Positions 46,534 through 55,846 of a stretch of DNA of 64,000 nt are shown here, one piece after another; within the stretch, counting starts at the first letter, position 1, and every line of letters starts with the position of its first letter. The stretch is from Microbacterium terrae (GTDB lineage: Bacteria; Actinomycetota; Actinomycetes; Actinomycetales; Microbacteriaceae). A program made the translations under genes and the position numbers. The notes below the pieces were generated by a model. It was not told where the DNA came from. It did not search any database and worked only from the letters and a program-made list of their open reading frames with translations. The DNA lies in NCBI RefSeq assembly GCF_017831975.1, contig NZ_JAFDSS010000001.1:1860001-1924000 (forward strand). Direction: 5' to 3'.

Positions 46534-46658
46534 TTTCGTGGTGTCCTCGTGGGTTGTTCACGGCGGTGTGTGGGTGCCTCGAGCCTACCCGCGAGGCATC
46601 CGCCCTCACCTGTACGGAACGTACGCGACACCCGGTGCGGGTGTACACGGCGGCGAGA

Positions 46659-47573
46659 TCAGGATGCCGTCGGTTTGCGCGAGAACGCCTCGAGCCGCTC
46701 CTGCGGCGAGAGCGCGGCCATCTGCGCCACCCATGCGGGCGAGAAGAAGTCGGAGGTCTCGGCGTCGACGACCGGGACGACGGCGTGCGTGATCGTGTCG
46801 TCGTAGACGTGGACGAGGTGGAACGACTGACCGGCATCCATCCCGTTCACCGACGCGGCAGGCCGCGCGAGATCCATCGTGTAGCACGTGGCCGCGGCCA
46901 CGCTCACCGGAACACCGGCGAACGTGCCGCTCGTGGAGTGGTGGAGGTGGCCCGCGATGATCGCGCGCACGTCGGTTCCGGCGATCGCATCCGCCAGCCG
47001 GGACTGGTCGCGCAGCTCGAGGATGTCGAACAGCGGGATGTGGCTCGGCAGCGGGGGGTGATGCATCGCGAGGATCGTGCCGAGCGGCGCCGGGTCGGCG
47101 AGTTCGGCCCGCAGCCACGCGAGCTGCGCGTCGTCGAGGTCGCCGTGGTGCCAGCCGGGCACGGTGGTGTCGAGGGCGATGAGCCGGAGTCCGCCGAGAT
47201 CGTGCACGCTCGTCACGGGCTCCTCGCTCGGCGCGAGGTCGAGCAGGTCGCGGCGCAGCGCGGTGCGCTCGTCGTGGTTGCCGGCGACCCACACCACGGG
47301 AGCGCCGAGGCGCGCTGCCACAGGCTCCACCGCCGCGCGCAGCGCCCGGTAGGCATCGGGCTCGCCGAGGTCGGTGAGGTCGCCGGTGAAGACGATCGCA
47401 TCGGGGCGGATGCCGAGACCTTCGACCGCTTCGAGCGCCCGGAGCAGGTTCTGCTCGGTGTCGAACCGGCCGCCGAGGGGCCGGTTTCCGCCGAGGAGGT
47501 GGGTGTCGCTCAGGTGCACGATCGTGCGCCGGGCGGGCGGGTACTGGCCGAACTGCACGGATGCTGCATCCAT
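46659..47573 (-). CDS. Calcineurin-like phosphodiesterase (CpdA-like)
   Basis: 304 residues. Metal ligands are in IVHLSDTHLLG, IVFTGDLTDLGE, WVAGNHDER, ILAMHHPPLP and IIAGHLHHSTSG, all motifs of the metallophosphatase family. It is close to cyclic nucleotide phosphodiesterases. A ~60-residue C-terminal extension follows. TAGACT at 47580-47585 (minus strand) ends six bases before ATG, a leaderless promoter. Confidence 0.9.
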   Translation of the reverse strand: MDAASVQFGQYPPARRTIVHLSDTHLLGGNRPLGGRFDTEQNLLRALEAVEGLGIRPDAIVFTGDLTDLGEPDAYRALRAAVEPVAARLGAPVVWVAGNHDERTALRRDLLDLAPSEEPVTSVHDLGGLRLIALDTTVPGWHHGDLDDAQLAWLRAELADPAPLGTILAMHHPPLPSHIPLFDILELRDQSRLADAIAGTDVRAIIAGHLHHSTSGTFAGVPVSVAAATCYTMDLARPAASVNGMDAGQSFHLVHVYDDTITHAVVPVVDAETSDFFSPAWVAQMAALSPQERLEAFSRKPTAS

Positions 47574-47646
47574 GCTGCGAGTCTAGGGCGGGGTCACCCC
47601 GCGGCTCCGGAGCCGCCGCCGTCGCGGGCGCATCCGTCCGGTGAGT

Positions 47647-47702
47647 CGCCGGCGCGCGGCATCCGTCTCGTCAACCGCCGGCGCGCGGCATCCGCCTCGT
47701 CA
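47647..47702. repeat. Two 27-base direct repeats
   Basis: CGCCGGCGCGCGGCATCCGT-type units at 47647-47673 and 47676-47702 differ at one base, with period 29. The second covers the stop codon of the small membrane protein gene. Likely a local duplication. Confidence 0.8.
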
Positions 47703-48032
47703 GTGGTTGAAGACGATGAGCAGCAGGCCGCCGAGCACCGACAGCCCGCACACGCCGAAGCACGCGTACGCCCCGATGAGCGCGACGTTCTTCTGCCCGT
47801 CGGTCAGCGGGCTCTTGCGTGCGGCCTTCGCCGCCGCCTTCTCGGCGCGGCGGGCCTCCTTCTCGGAGATCACGGTGATGGCGTCGGTGAACTCGGCAGG
47901 GGCGACCACCGGCGCGCGGCCCGAACGCACGAGCAGGCGCAGACCGAGTGCGTAGAAGCCGACCACGAGCACCGCGGCGATGAGCGCCGCGATGAAGACC
48001 TGCACGAATGCGAGCCAGTCGATGACGATCAT
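47700..48032 (-). CDS. Small membrane protein coupled to pit
   Basis: 110 residues. Two membrane segments (about 8-31 and 83-105) flank a charged, Lys/Ala-rich middle. Its ATG overlaps the stop of the Pit transporter gene (ATGA at 48029-48032), so both are made together and it may be an accessory part or regulator of Pit. No known family is recognised. The stop lies in a direct repeat. Confidence 0.75.
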   Translation of the reverse strand: MIVIDWLAFVQVFIAALIAAVLVVGFYALGLRLLVRSGRAPVVAPAEFTDAITVISEKEARRAEKAAAKAARKSPLTDGQKNVALIGAYACFGVCGLSVLGGLLLIVFNH

Positions 48033-49279
48033 CGGCGGTCACCGTTCTTTCCAGCCTTGGCCGACTTCGCGGCGGCGCGAGCCTCTTCGCGGGCGATCGC
48101 GCGCTGACGACGCGTGGGCGGCGGGTTGCGCTTGACCTTGACCGCGGCGCCGGAGTCGGCGACCTCGCTCATGGCGTTGCTCGCGTTGACCTCGTTGCGA
48201 CGCGAGCGCCAGAACAGGAACAGCACGATCGCGACGGCGAGGACGAAGTCGATGACGATTCCCCACGTCGGGAGCGCGACGACGACGAAAGCGGCGAGGG
48301 CCCCGACTGCACCGGCGGCCGGGAGCGTCAGCACCCACCCGATGAAGATCCGCCCCACCGTGCGCCAGCGCACCGTCGACCCGCGGCGGCCGAGACCGGA
48401 GCCGATCACGGACCCCGACGCGACCTGGGTCGTCGAGAGCGCGAATCCGAGGGCGCTCGAGGCGAGGATCGTCGACGCCGTGGATGCCTCGGCGGCGAAC
48501 CCCTGCGCGGGCTTGACCTCGGTCAGCCCCTTGCCGAGCGTGCGGATGATGCGCCACCCGCCCATGTAGGTGCCGAGGGCGATGGTGAACGCACAGGCGA
48601 ACACGACCCACAGTTCGGGCTCCGGGTGGTCCTGGAGCCCCACTGTGATGAGCAGGAGGGTGATGATGCCCATCGTCTTCTGCGCGTCGTTGGTGCCGTG
48701 GGCGAGGGCGACGAGCGACGAGGTGAAGATCTGCCCGACGCGGAACCCGTCGCGGCCGTCGGGCTTGCTGTCGTAGCGACGGGTCAGCGCGTACGCGAGC
48801 TTCGTCGCCGTGAAGGCGATGATCCCCGCAGTCAGCGGCGCGATGATCGCGGGCAGGATGACCTTCGACATCACCACGCCGAAGTTGATCGCGGTCGCGC
48901 TCACCCCGACGATGGTCGCGCCGATGAGTCCGCCGAACAGGGCATGCGACGACGACGACGGCAGGCCGAGCAGCCACGTCAGCATGTTCCAGGTGATCGC
49001 GCCGATGAGTCCGGCGAGGATGATCGCAGGGAAGACCGACGAGGATATCTGGTCCTCGTTGATGATCCCGCCCGAGATGGTCTTGGCCACCTCGGTCGAC
49101 AGGAACGCGCCGACCAGGTTGAGGACGGCAGCGAGCAGGACCGCGGTCTTGGGCTTGAGGGCGCCGGTGGCGATGGGCGTCGCCATCGCATTCGCGGTGT
49201 CGTGGAAGCCGTTCGTGAAATCGAAGAACAGGGCCAGAGCGATGACCAGCACCACGGTGAGGAGGGTTGCGGTTTCCAC
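48029..49279 (-). CDS. pit: Inorganic phosphate transporter, PiT family
   Basis: 416 residues, about ten membrane segments. The PiT signatures appear twice, as FDFTNGFHDTANAMA near residue 20 and LVALAHGTNDAQKTMG in the middle; GLPSSSSHALFGGLIG is also typical. It carries phosphate as a metal-phosphate complex with protons. The C-terminal tail is long and basic. GTG 49279 has GGAAAG upstream. A PHO-box-like direct repeat lies about 65-85 bases upstream. Confidence 0.95.
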   Translation of the reverse strand: METATLLTVVLVIALALFFDFTNGFHDTANAMATPIATGALKPKTAVLLAAVLNLVGAFLSTEVAKTISGGIINEDQISSSVFPAIILAGLIGAITWNMLTWLLGLPSSSSHALFGGLIGATIVGVSATAINFGVVMSKVILPAIIAPLTAGIIAFTATKLAYALTRRYDSKPDGRDGFRVGQIFTSSLVALAHGTNDAQKTMGIITLLLITVGLQDHPEPELWVVFACAFTIALGTYMGGWRIIRTLGKGLTEVKPAQGFAAEASTASTILASSALGFALSTTQVASGSVIGSGLGRRGSTVRWRTVGRIFIGWVLTLPAAGAVGALAAFVVVALPTWGIVIDFVLAVAIVLFLFWRSRRNEVNASNAMSEVADSGAAVKVKRNPPPTRRQRAIAREEARAAAKSAKAGKNGDRR

Positions 49280-49341
49280 CGTTCGCTTTCCGAGTGAAGA
49301 CGTGAATGTGGTGCCGACGGAATCGGCGTGACGAACGAAGA

Positions 49342-49387
49342 GTTCACCGTTAGTTCAGGAACCGGCAACCGGCCAGCAAGAATCTTA
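49342..49387 (-). promoter_or_regulatory. Candidate PHO box and promoter upstream of pit
   Basis: On the plus strand GTTCACCGTTA (49342-49352) and GTTCAGGAACC (49353-49363) are adjacent 11-base units beginning GTTCA, the shape of actinobacterial PhoP boxes. TAAGAT (49382-49387, minus strand) is a good -10, placing the box just downstream of the start of transcription, which would favour repression. This is inference. Confidence 0.45.
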
Positions 49388-49455
49388 CATCGGCGGTCTG
49401 GGCGGTCAACTCGGCTGAGACCCCGCACGCGTGCGAACGCGGCTAGCGTTGACCT

Positions 49456-51567
49456 GTGACCGCTCACGAATCCGCAGCCGCGCCCGTCGCCGACTCCCGC
49501 CCGATCGTCCGCAGCCACCACGGCGACGACGTCGAGGACCGCTACGAGTGGTTCCGTGCGAAGGAGGACGCCGAGGTCATCGCGCACCTCGAAGCCGAGA
49601 ACTCCTACACCGAGTCCCGCACCGCGCACCTCGAAGCGCTGCGCGGACGCATCTTCGACGAGATCAAGGGACGCACGCTCGAGACCGACCTGTCCGTCCC
49701 GGCACGCCGGGGCGACTGGTGGTACTACGGCCGCACCGTCGAGGGCAAGCAGTACGGCATCCAGTGCCGGGCGCCGCTCGCCTCTCCCGACGACTGGACG
49801 CCGCCCGTCCTCTCCCCCGACACCGAGGTGCCCGGCGAGCAGATCCTGCTCGACGGCAACATCGAGGCCGAAGGACACGAGTTCTTCTCGCTCGGCAGCT
49901 TCGAGGTGACCACCGACGGGTCGCTCATGCTCTACGGGGTCGACGTCGCCGGCGACGAGCGCTACACCGTGCGGGTGCGCGACCTGACGACGGGCGAGCA
50001 GCTCGCAGACGAGATCCCCGGCACGTTCGCCGGAGCGACCTTCTCCCCCGACGGGCGCTTCATCGTCTACTCCACCGTCGACGACGCGTGGCGCCCCGAC
50101 ACCGTGTGGCTGCACGAGCTCGGCACAGCCGTCGACACCGACGCCAAGCTCTTCCACGAGCCCGACGAGCGCTACTGGGTCGGCGCGGGCTTCACCCGCA
50201 GCGACCGCTACCTCGTCATCGGGCTCGGATCGTCGATCACCTCCGAGGAGTGGCTGCTCGACGCCGACGACCTCCGCGGCGAGCCGCGCGTGGTGTGGCC
50301 TCGCCGCGAGGGAATCGAGTACGACTCGTCGCATGCCGTCGTCGACGGCGAGGACGTGCTCTACGTGCTCCACAACGACGGCGCCCTCGACTTCGAGCTG
50401 ATCCGGGTGTCGGCATCCGACCCCGCCGGCGCGAGCGAGGTCGTCATCCCCCACCGCCCTGGTCAGCGACTGCTCGGAGTCTCCACGTTCCGCGACTGGG
50501 GCGTCGTGGGGTACCGCCGCGGCGGCCTCGCCCGCCTCGGCATGCTCGACTACGCAACCGGCGCCGTCGACGAGCTCGACTTCGACGAACCGCTGTACGC
50601 CGTCGGCTCCGGGGGCAACCCAGAGTGGGCGCCGCCGCTGCTGCGGCTCGGCTACGGCTCGTTCGTGACGCCCGGAACGGTCTACGACCTCGACGTCGCG
50701 ACCCGCGAGCTGCACCTGCGCAAGCGTCAGCCGGTGCTCGGCGGCTACGACCCCGAGGACTACGCCCAGGCGCGGCTCTGGGTGACGGCGACCGACGGCG
50801 CCCAGATCCCGGTGTCGCTGGTGTGGAAGCGCTCGTTCGGCGAGGCGGGGGCGGCCCCACGCCCCCTGCACCTGTACGGCTACGGCTCGTACGAGCACTC
50901 GATCGAGCCCGGGTTCTCGGTTCCCCGGCTGTCCGAGCTCGACCGCGGCGTCGTCTTCGCGGTCGCGCACGTGCGCGGCGGCGGCGAGATGGGCCGCCAG
51001 TGGTACGAGGACGGCAAGCTGCTGGCCAAGCGCAACACCTTCACCGACTTCGTCGACTGCGCCCGCCACCTCGTCGACGCCGGCTACACCACCCCGGCGC
51101 AGATGGTGGCCGAGGGCGGCTCGGCGGGCGGGCTGCTGATGGGCGCGGTCGCGAACCTCGCGCCGGAGCTGTTCGCCGGCATCCTCGCCGACGTCCCCTT
51201 CGTCGACGCGCTCACCACGATCCTCGACCCGTCGCTGCCGCTGACCGTGATCGAGTGGGACGAGTGGGGCGACCCGCTCCACAACGCCGACGTGTACGCG
51301 TACATGAAGTCGTACACCCCGTACGAGAACGTGCGAACGGATGCCGCGTACCCGCGCATCCTCGCCGTCACCTCGCTCAACGACACCCGCGTGCTCTACG
51401 TCGAACCCGCCAAGTGGGTGGCGCGACTGCGTGAGGTGGGCGCCGACGCGCTGCTCAAGTGCGAGATGGTCGCCGGTCACGGCGGCGTGTCGGGTCGGTA
51501 CAACGCCTGGAAGGAGCGCGCCTTCGAGCTCGCCTGGCTCTTCGACGTGCTCGGCGTCGCCGACTGA
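49456..51567 (+). CDS. ptrB: Prolyl oligopeptidase-family serine protease (oligopeptidase B)
   Basis: 703 residues. An N-terminal beta-propeller (for example FIVYSTVDDAWRPDTVWLHEL) and a C-terminal alpha/beta hydrolase with Ser in AEGGSAGGLLMGAV, an Asp in LNDTRV and a His in GHGG near the end. The acidic residues around the S1 region fit cleavage after basic residues. No signal peptide, so cytoplasmic. TAGCGT at 49444-49449 ends six bases before GTG. Confidence 0.93.
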   Translation: MTAHESAAAPVADSRPIVRSHHGDDVEDRYEWFRAKEDAEVIAHLEAENSYTESRTAHLEALRGRIFDEIKGRTLETDLSVPARRGDWWYYGRTVEGKQYGIQCRAPLASPDDWTPPVLSPDTEVPGEQILLDGNIEAEGHEFFSLGSFEVTTDGSLMLYGVDVAGDERYTVRVRDLTTGEQLADEIPGTFAGATFSPDGRFIVYSTVDDAWRPDTVWLHELGTAVDTDAKLFHEPDERYWVGAGFTRSDRYLVIGLGSSITSEEWLLDADDLRGEPRVVWPRREGIEYDSSHAVVDGEDVLYVLHNDGALDFELIRVSASDPAGASEVVIPHRPGQRLLGVSTFRDWGVVGYRRGGLARLGMLDYATGAVDELDFDEPLYAVGSGGNPEWAPPLLRLGYGSFVTPGTVYDLDVATRELHLRKRQPVLGGYDPEDYAQARLWVTATDGAQIPVSLVWKRSFGEAGAAPRPLHLYGYGSYEHSIEPGFSVPRLSELDRGVVFAVAHVRGGGEMGRQWYEDGKLLAKRNTFTDFVDCARHLVDAGYTTPAQMVAEGGSAGGLLMGAVANLAPELFAGILADVPFVDALTTILDPSLPLTVIEWDEWGDPLHNADVYAYMKSYTPYENVRTDAAYPRILAVTSLNDTRVLYVEPAKWVARLREVGADALLKCEMVAGHGGVSGRYNAWKERAFELAWLFDVLGVAD

Positions 51568-51580
51568 CCCCGGCGCGCGT

Positions 51581-51598
51581 CTGACCCGCGCGGGTCAG
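51581..51598. repeat. 18-base perfect palindrome at pfkA stop
   Basis: CTGACCCGCGCGGGTCAG is self-complementary and covers the pfkA stop codon. It lies between convergent ptrB and pfkA and could act as a terminator stem, although it has no loop in the perfect form. Confidence 0.6.
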
Positions 51599-52623
51599 CC
51601 GAAGAGCGCGGCTGCCTCGTCGTAGCGGTAGCGCGGCACCGTGTTCAGTTCGCCGAGTGCCTCGGCGAACGGGACGCGCACGATGTCGGTGCCCTTGAGC
51701 GCCACCATCTGACCCCACGCCTCGGCGACCACGGCGTCGGCCGCGGCGAGGCCGAGGCGCGTCGCGAGCACGCGGTCGAAGCCCGACGGCGAGCCGCCGC
51801 GCTGGATGTGGCCGAGCACGGTGGCGCGCGTCTCGATGCCGGTGAGCCGCTCGATCTCGGGGGCGAGCACTTCGCTGATGCCGCCCAGGCGCGGGCGGTT
51901 GAAGGCGTCCATGCCCTTGTCGCTGAAGGCCTCGTCCATGCCGGTGAGGGTGAAGCCCTCCGACACGACCACGAGCGGCGCACGCCCGCGGTCGTGCGCG
52001 CGCGACACGAGTTCGGCGATCTCGGTGATCGACTGCGGAACCTCGGGGATGCAGATCGCGTGCGCTCCGGCGGCCATGCCGGCGTGCAGGGCGATCCAGC
52101 CCACGTGGCGGCCCATGACCTCAGCGACCATGCAGCGCTGGTGCGAGTCGCCGGTGGTGCGGAGGCGATCCATCGCATCGGTCGCGATGTTGACGGCGGT
52201 GTCGAAGCCGAACGAGTAGTCGGTGGCCCGCAGGTCGTTGTCGATGGTCTTCGGCACGCCGAGCACGTTGATGCCGTCGTTGGCGAGACGGTTCGCCGCG
52301 GCGAGGGTCCCCTCGCCGCCGATGGCGATGATGCCGTCGAGGCGGTGTCCGTACATCGTCTTGGCGATGTTCTCCGCGCCGCCGCGGGGCCCCTCGTAGG
52401 GGTTCGTGCGGCTGGTGCCGAGGATCGTGCCGCCGACCTTCGAAAGGCCCTTGACCTCGTGGCGGGTCAGCGGGAAGAAGTCGCCGTCGACGACGCCGCG
52501 CCAGCCGTCGCGGATGCCGACGAACTCGAGGTCGTACGTGGTGGTGCCCTTGAGCACGACACCGCGGATGACCGCGTTCAGGCCGGGGCAGTCGCCACCA
52601 CTCGTCAGGATGCCGATCTTCAT
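51595..52623 (-). CDS. pfkA: 6-phosphofructokinase
   Basis: 342 residues. ILTSGGDCPGLNAVIRG binds nucleotide, IGGEGTLAAANRL holds the Gly (E. coli G104) associated with ATP use, and VPKTIDNDL has the catalytic Asp but a Lys in place of E. coli G124, as in PPi-type and some actinobacterial ATP-type enzymes. MGRHVGWIALHAG and RATVLGHIQRGGSP follow. It phosphorylates fructose 6-phosphate in glycolysis; the donor is probably ATP. GAGGAA stands before ATG. Confidence 0.93.
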   Translation of the reverse strand: MKIGILTSGGDCPGLNAVIRGVVLKGTTTYDLEFVGIRDGWRGVVDGDFFPLTRHEVKGLSKVGGTILGTSRTNPYEGPRGGAENIAKTMYGHRLDGIIAIGGEGTLAAANRLANDGINVLGVPKTIDNDLRATDYSFGFDTAVNIATDAMDRLRTTGDSHQRCMVAEVMGRHVGWIALHAGMAAGAHAICIPEVPQSITEIAELVSRAHDRGRAPLVVVSEGFTLTGMDEAFSDKGMDAFNRPRLGGISEVLAPEIERLTGIETRATVLGHIQRGGSPSGFDRVLATRLGLAAADAVVAEAWGQMVALKGTDIVRVPFAEALGELNTVPRYRYDEAAALFG

Positions 52624-52727
52624 GCTGTGTTCCTCGCTGTCGGGTGAAGAGGGTCGGCGACGCTGCCTCACCCGACATTAGTGCCGGATGCCGCCCCCTG
52701 CCACACCGGCGGCGGGGGCGGCTCCGA

Positions 52728-54881
52728 TCACTGCGCGCCGAGCGCCTGCCGCAGAAGGTGCATGAGCGCCGACAGCTGCACCGAATCACTCGACTGCGGG
52801 TCGACGGCCTCGCCGTCGAGCGCCCGGGCCGCGAGACCCTGCTTCGAGTCGATCAGCTCGGCGATCTTCGTGTCGATCGTGTGCGCGGCGATGATGCGCC
52901 ATGCGGTGACGGGCTCGTCCTGGCCGATGCGGTGCACACGGTCGATCGCCTGCGTCTGCTCGGCGGCCGTCCACGACAGCTCCGCGAGCACGACGTTGGA
53001 CGAGGCCTGCATGTTGACGCCGACGCCCGCCGCGGTGAGCGAGCAGACCGCGATGCCCACGGTGGGGTCGCTGTTGAACGCGTCGATCGCCTGCTGCCGT
53101 GCGGCGCTGGTCTGGTCGCCGCGCAGCGACACCGTCTTGACCCCGGCGCCGGCGAAGTGAGCCTCCGCGGCATCCATCACGTCGATGTGCTTCGCGAAGA
53201 ACACGACCTTGCCGACCGAGCGCTGCAGCTGCACGGCGTAGTCGGCGGCGAGCACCGCCTTGGCCTGGCCGATCTTGCGCACCATGGTGAAGACGTTGTC
53301 GCCGCCGGTGCCCGCAGCCTTCGACTCCTCGAGCTCGTTGTGGGCGACCAGGCGCACGATGTCGTCGTCGATCTCGCCCGGGGCGAGTCCTCGGTCGCCG
53401 CGCGCTTCGAGGATGCGACGGTACTTCGCCGCGAGCCGTGCGCCGAGTTCGCGCTCGGCCTGACGGATCGACCGTCCGAATTCGTCGTCGAGCTCGACGG
53501 GGAGGTCGGCGATGAGCTTGTCGGGCAGGTCGTGCGCGACATCCTTCTTCTTGCGACGGACGATGCCGAGCGAGATGACCGCGTCGCGCGCCTCCGGATA
53601 GAAGGCCTTGTCGGCCGGGGTCAGCCCGGTCTCGTCGAGCTTCTCCATCAGCTGCGCGCCGGGCTTCTCGCCCGTCGTCCAGCCGAGGAACCGCCAGATC
53701 GCGTCGAAGTCCTCGACGTCGTTGATGAGCGGCGTTCCGGTGAGGGCGAGCAGCAGCGGGTCGCGCACCTGCTCGCGGATGCGCGAGGCCAGGGCCAGCA
53801 CGTTCTGCGAGCGCTGCGACGTGAGGTTCTTGATGAAGTGCGCCTCGTCGACGACCATCCCCTTGAGGCCCAGTTCACCGAGCCACGACAGGTGCCGGTC
53901 GAGGATCTCGTAGTTGACGATGAAGACGTCGGCGAATGCATCGATGTCTTCGCCGTCACCGGTGATCACCGTGGCGCGGCGCTGCGGCGTCCAGCGCTCG
54001 ACCTCGCGCGCCCAGTTCATCTTGACGACGTTGGGGACGACCGCCAGGAGCGGGTACGCGTCGGCGACGGATGCTGCGAGCACCGACTCCGCGGTCTTGC
54101 CGAGGCCCGGCTCGTCGGCGAGCAGGAACGTACGGTGACCGGCTCGGACCGCCTCGAGGAAGCGCGACTGGTGCGGCATGACCTCGAGGCCCTTGGGCGA
54201 GAGGCGGTCGAACTCGGGCACCTCGGGCAGCTCCATCGTGGCCGAACCGCCGCCGGCGCCGGTCTCGAAGGCCTTGTAGAGCGGACCCATGAGCTCCCAG
54301 CCGTCGAGGCGGCGGCGCGGGGTCTCCTTGACGACGCGCATGGTCAGATCGGGGGCGAGGAACGGGTTCGAGTCGCGGCGCGCCTCGACCTGGGTCGGCA
54401 CGACCTGGCGCTCGGCGAGCGCCGCAGGCACGACGGCGGTCTTGACGGGGGCGACGTCGGTGATGATCAGCTCGTCGGGGGCGAGTTCGGCGCCCGATTC
54501 GAGCAGCCAGTCTCGGCGCATCCGCTTGGCTACCGGCGACGTGGCCTGGTCGACCTCGAGAAGCTGGATGAGCGAGGTGTCGCGTGCCGCGGTCTTCGCG
54601 AGGATCGTCGCCACGCCGTCGAGCCGCTTGAGCAGCTCGGCGCGCGCGCCGTCGGCGAGGGTGGTGTCGCCCTTCACGCGTGCGCGCTCCTCGCGCACGA
54701 GGAAGGCGATCACCTGGAACTTGACGCGATTGGTGGGGCCCAGCTTGCCGCGCTGGGCCTTCGCCTCGACCTCGCGCACCTTGCGGGCGAGGATCGGGAT
54801 GATGGGTGCCTCGTCGTCGCGGCGCGAAGACGAGGGCTTGCGACGTCGCGAGGACGTCTGGGCAGGTGCCGTGGTCGGCAT
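52728..54881 (-). CDS. SNF2-family DEAD/DEAH helicase
   Basis: 717 residues. About 230 residues of N-terminal, non-helicase sequence (basic, Ser/Arg-rich start) precede the SNF2 core: motif I LADEPGLGKTAESV, II VVDEAHFIKN, III LALTGTPLINDV, IV-VI through KVVFFAKHIDVMD, LTAAGVGVNMQ and QAIDRVHRIGQ. It uses ATP to move on or remodel DNA-protein complexes, in the style of SMARCAL1/HepA. The gene has no phage-defence neighbours and appears to be a housekeeping type. AGGAGG stands before ATG. Confidence 0.92.
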   Translation of the reverse strand: MPTTAPAQTSSRRRKPSSSRRDDEAPIIPILARKVREVEAKAQRGKLGPTNRVKFQVIAFLVREERARVKGDTTLADGARAELLKRLDGVATILAKTAARDTSLIQLLEVDQATSPVAKRMRRDWLLESGAELAPDELIITDVAPVKTAVVPAALAERQVVPTQVEARRDSNPFLAPDLTMRVVKETPRRRLDGWELMGPLYKAFETGAGGGSATMELPEVPEFDRLSPKGLEVMPHQSRFLEAVRAGHRTFLLADEPGLGKTAESVLAASVADAYPLLAVVPNVVKMNWAREVERWTPQRRATVITGDGEDIDAFADVFIVNYEILDRHLSWLGELGLKGMVVDEAHFIKNLTSQRSQNVLALASRIREQVRDPLLLALTGTPLINDVEDFDAIWRFLGWTTGEKPGAQLMEKLDETGLTPADKAFYPEARDAVISLGIVRRKKKDVAHDLPDKLIADLPVELDDEFGRSIRQAERELGARLAAKYRRILEARGDRGLAPGEIDDDIVRLVAHNELEESKAAGTGGDNVFTMVRKIGQAKAVLAADYAVQLQRSVGKVVFFAKHIDVMDAAEAHFAGAGVKTVSLRGDQTSAARQQAIDAFNSDPTVGIAVCSLTAAGVGVNMQASSNVVLAELSWTAAEQTQAIDRVHRIGQDEPVTAWRIIAAHTIDTKIAELIDSKQGLAARALDGEAVDPQSSDSVQLSALMHLLRQALGAQ

Positions 54882-55074
54882 GCTCCTCCTGAGCGTTGGT
54901 GCCGCCGAAGCCCGGGAATCGGGTCGGCCGGCGATGGCGTGCTCCCGCGGGCGGCGCGTACGCCGTCACGAACGCGGGACGGGATGCCTCCGGCTTCGGC
55001 CGCGGGCACTCGCTTCAGCGAGCTGCGACGTCGACGACGGGGTCCCCGAGGTGATTCTAGCGGATCGGCGCCGC

Positions 55075-55719
55075 TCAGCCCCAGAGGCTCGCGACGATGT
55101 CTTCCGTGTACCCGGTGATGTCGGTGTTCAGCCAGTTGGTCGTGACCCATCCGCCGTCGCCGACGAAGTGCGACTCGCCGAAGGCGTATTCGAGGTCGTC
55201 CTGGGTGATCCCGCGCTCTTCCATGGTGCAGATCGTCCCTCCGGCGAGGACCTGGCATGCGAATCCGGCGGACTCGAGCGTGGCGAGGATGTCTGCCCCC
55301 TGCGCGGTGTCGACCGCGGTGATGTTGGTCGAGATGCCCGTCTCACTCGGTGAACCCCACGTGCAGCGCAGCGTCGTGGCCCCGTCGAGCATCTCGAGCA
55401 GATCGACGTTCTGCGTGGACACCATGGTGATCCCGGGGTCGTTCAGCGGGGGGATCGCGCCATTGAGCTGCGCGAGCATCGCCGCAGAGTACGCGTCCTC
55501 GCAGGCCCCGGGCACGATCGACGCGGCAGGCTGCTCCGTCGGCTCGGGCGACGGGCTCGGCGCCTCGGTGGTCGCCGACGGCGTGGCCGACGTCGTCGCG
55601 GACGGCATCGGCGTGGGCGTCGCCGCGCCACCGGGGCTCGGCTCGGGCTGACATCCGACGAGCGCGACGGATGCGGCGAGCACGATCGCCGCCGTCGCTG
55701 CCGCTGTTGCGATGCGCAT
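55075..55719 (-). CDS. Putative lipoprotein
   Basis: 214 residues. A signal peptide with lipobox LVGC (Cys at about 23) is followed by a Ser/Thr/Pro-rich linker of about 45 residues, then a globular part with four Cys. The protein is anchored on the outer face of the membrane. It has no recognised family. GGAGG stands before ATG. Confidence 0.85.
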   Translation of the reverse strand: MRIATAAATAAIVLAASVALVGCQPEPSPGGAATPTPMPSATTSATPSATTEAPSPSPEPTEQPAASIVPGACEDAYSAAMLAQLNGAIPPLNDPGITMVSTQNVDLLEMLDGATTLRCTWGSPSETGISTNITAVDTAQGADILATLESAGFACQVLAGGTICTMEERGITQDDLEYAFGESHFVGDGGWVTTNWLNTDITGYTEDIVASLWG

Positions 55720-55846
55720 GGTCCACCTCCGGCTCAGTGCACTTCGACCCTAGCCCGCTCATCACCGCGGCGACCGAACCGTGGCCGACTCGATGCGACA
55801 TCGTCGCCGAGTCGAGATCCGCCCCGCCGGAGGCTCACCGGACGCG

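Noticed and set aside
52728..54881. Phage-defence helicase (DISARM or similar)
   Set aside because: None of the other defence genes is nearby; the gene sits among housekeeping genes.
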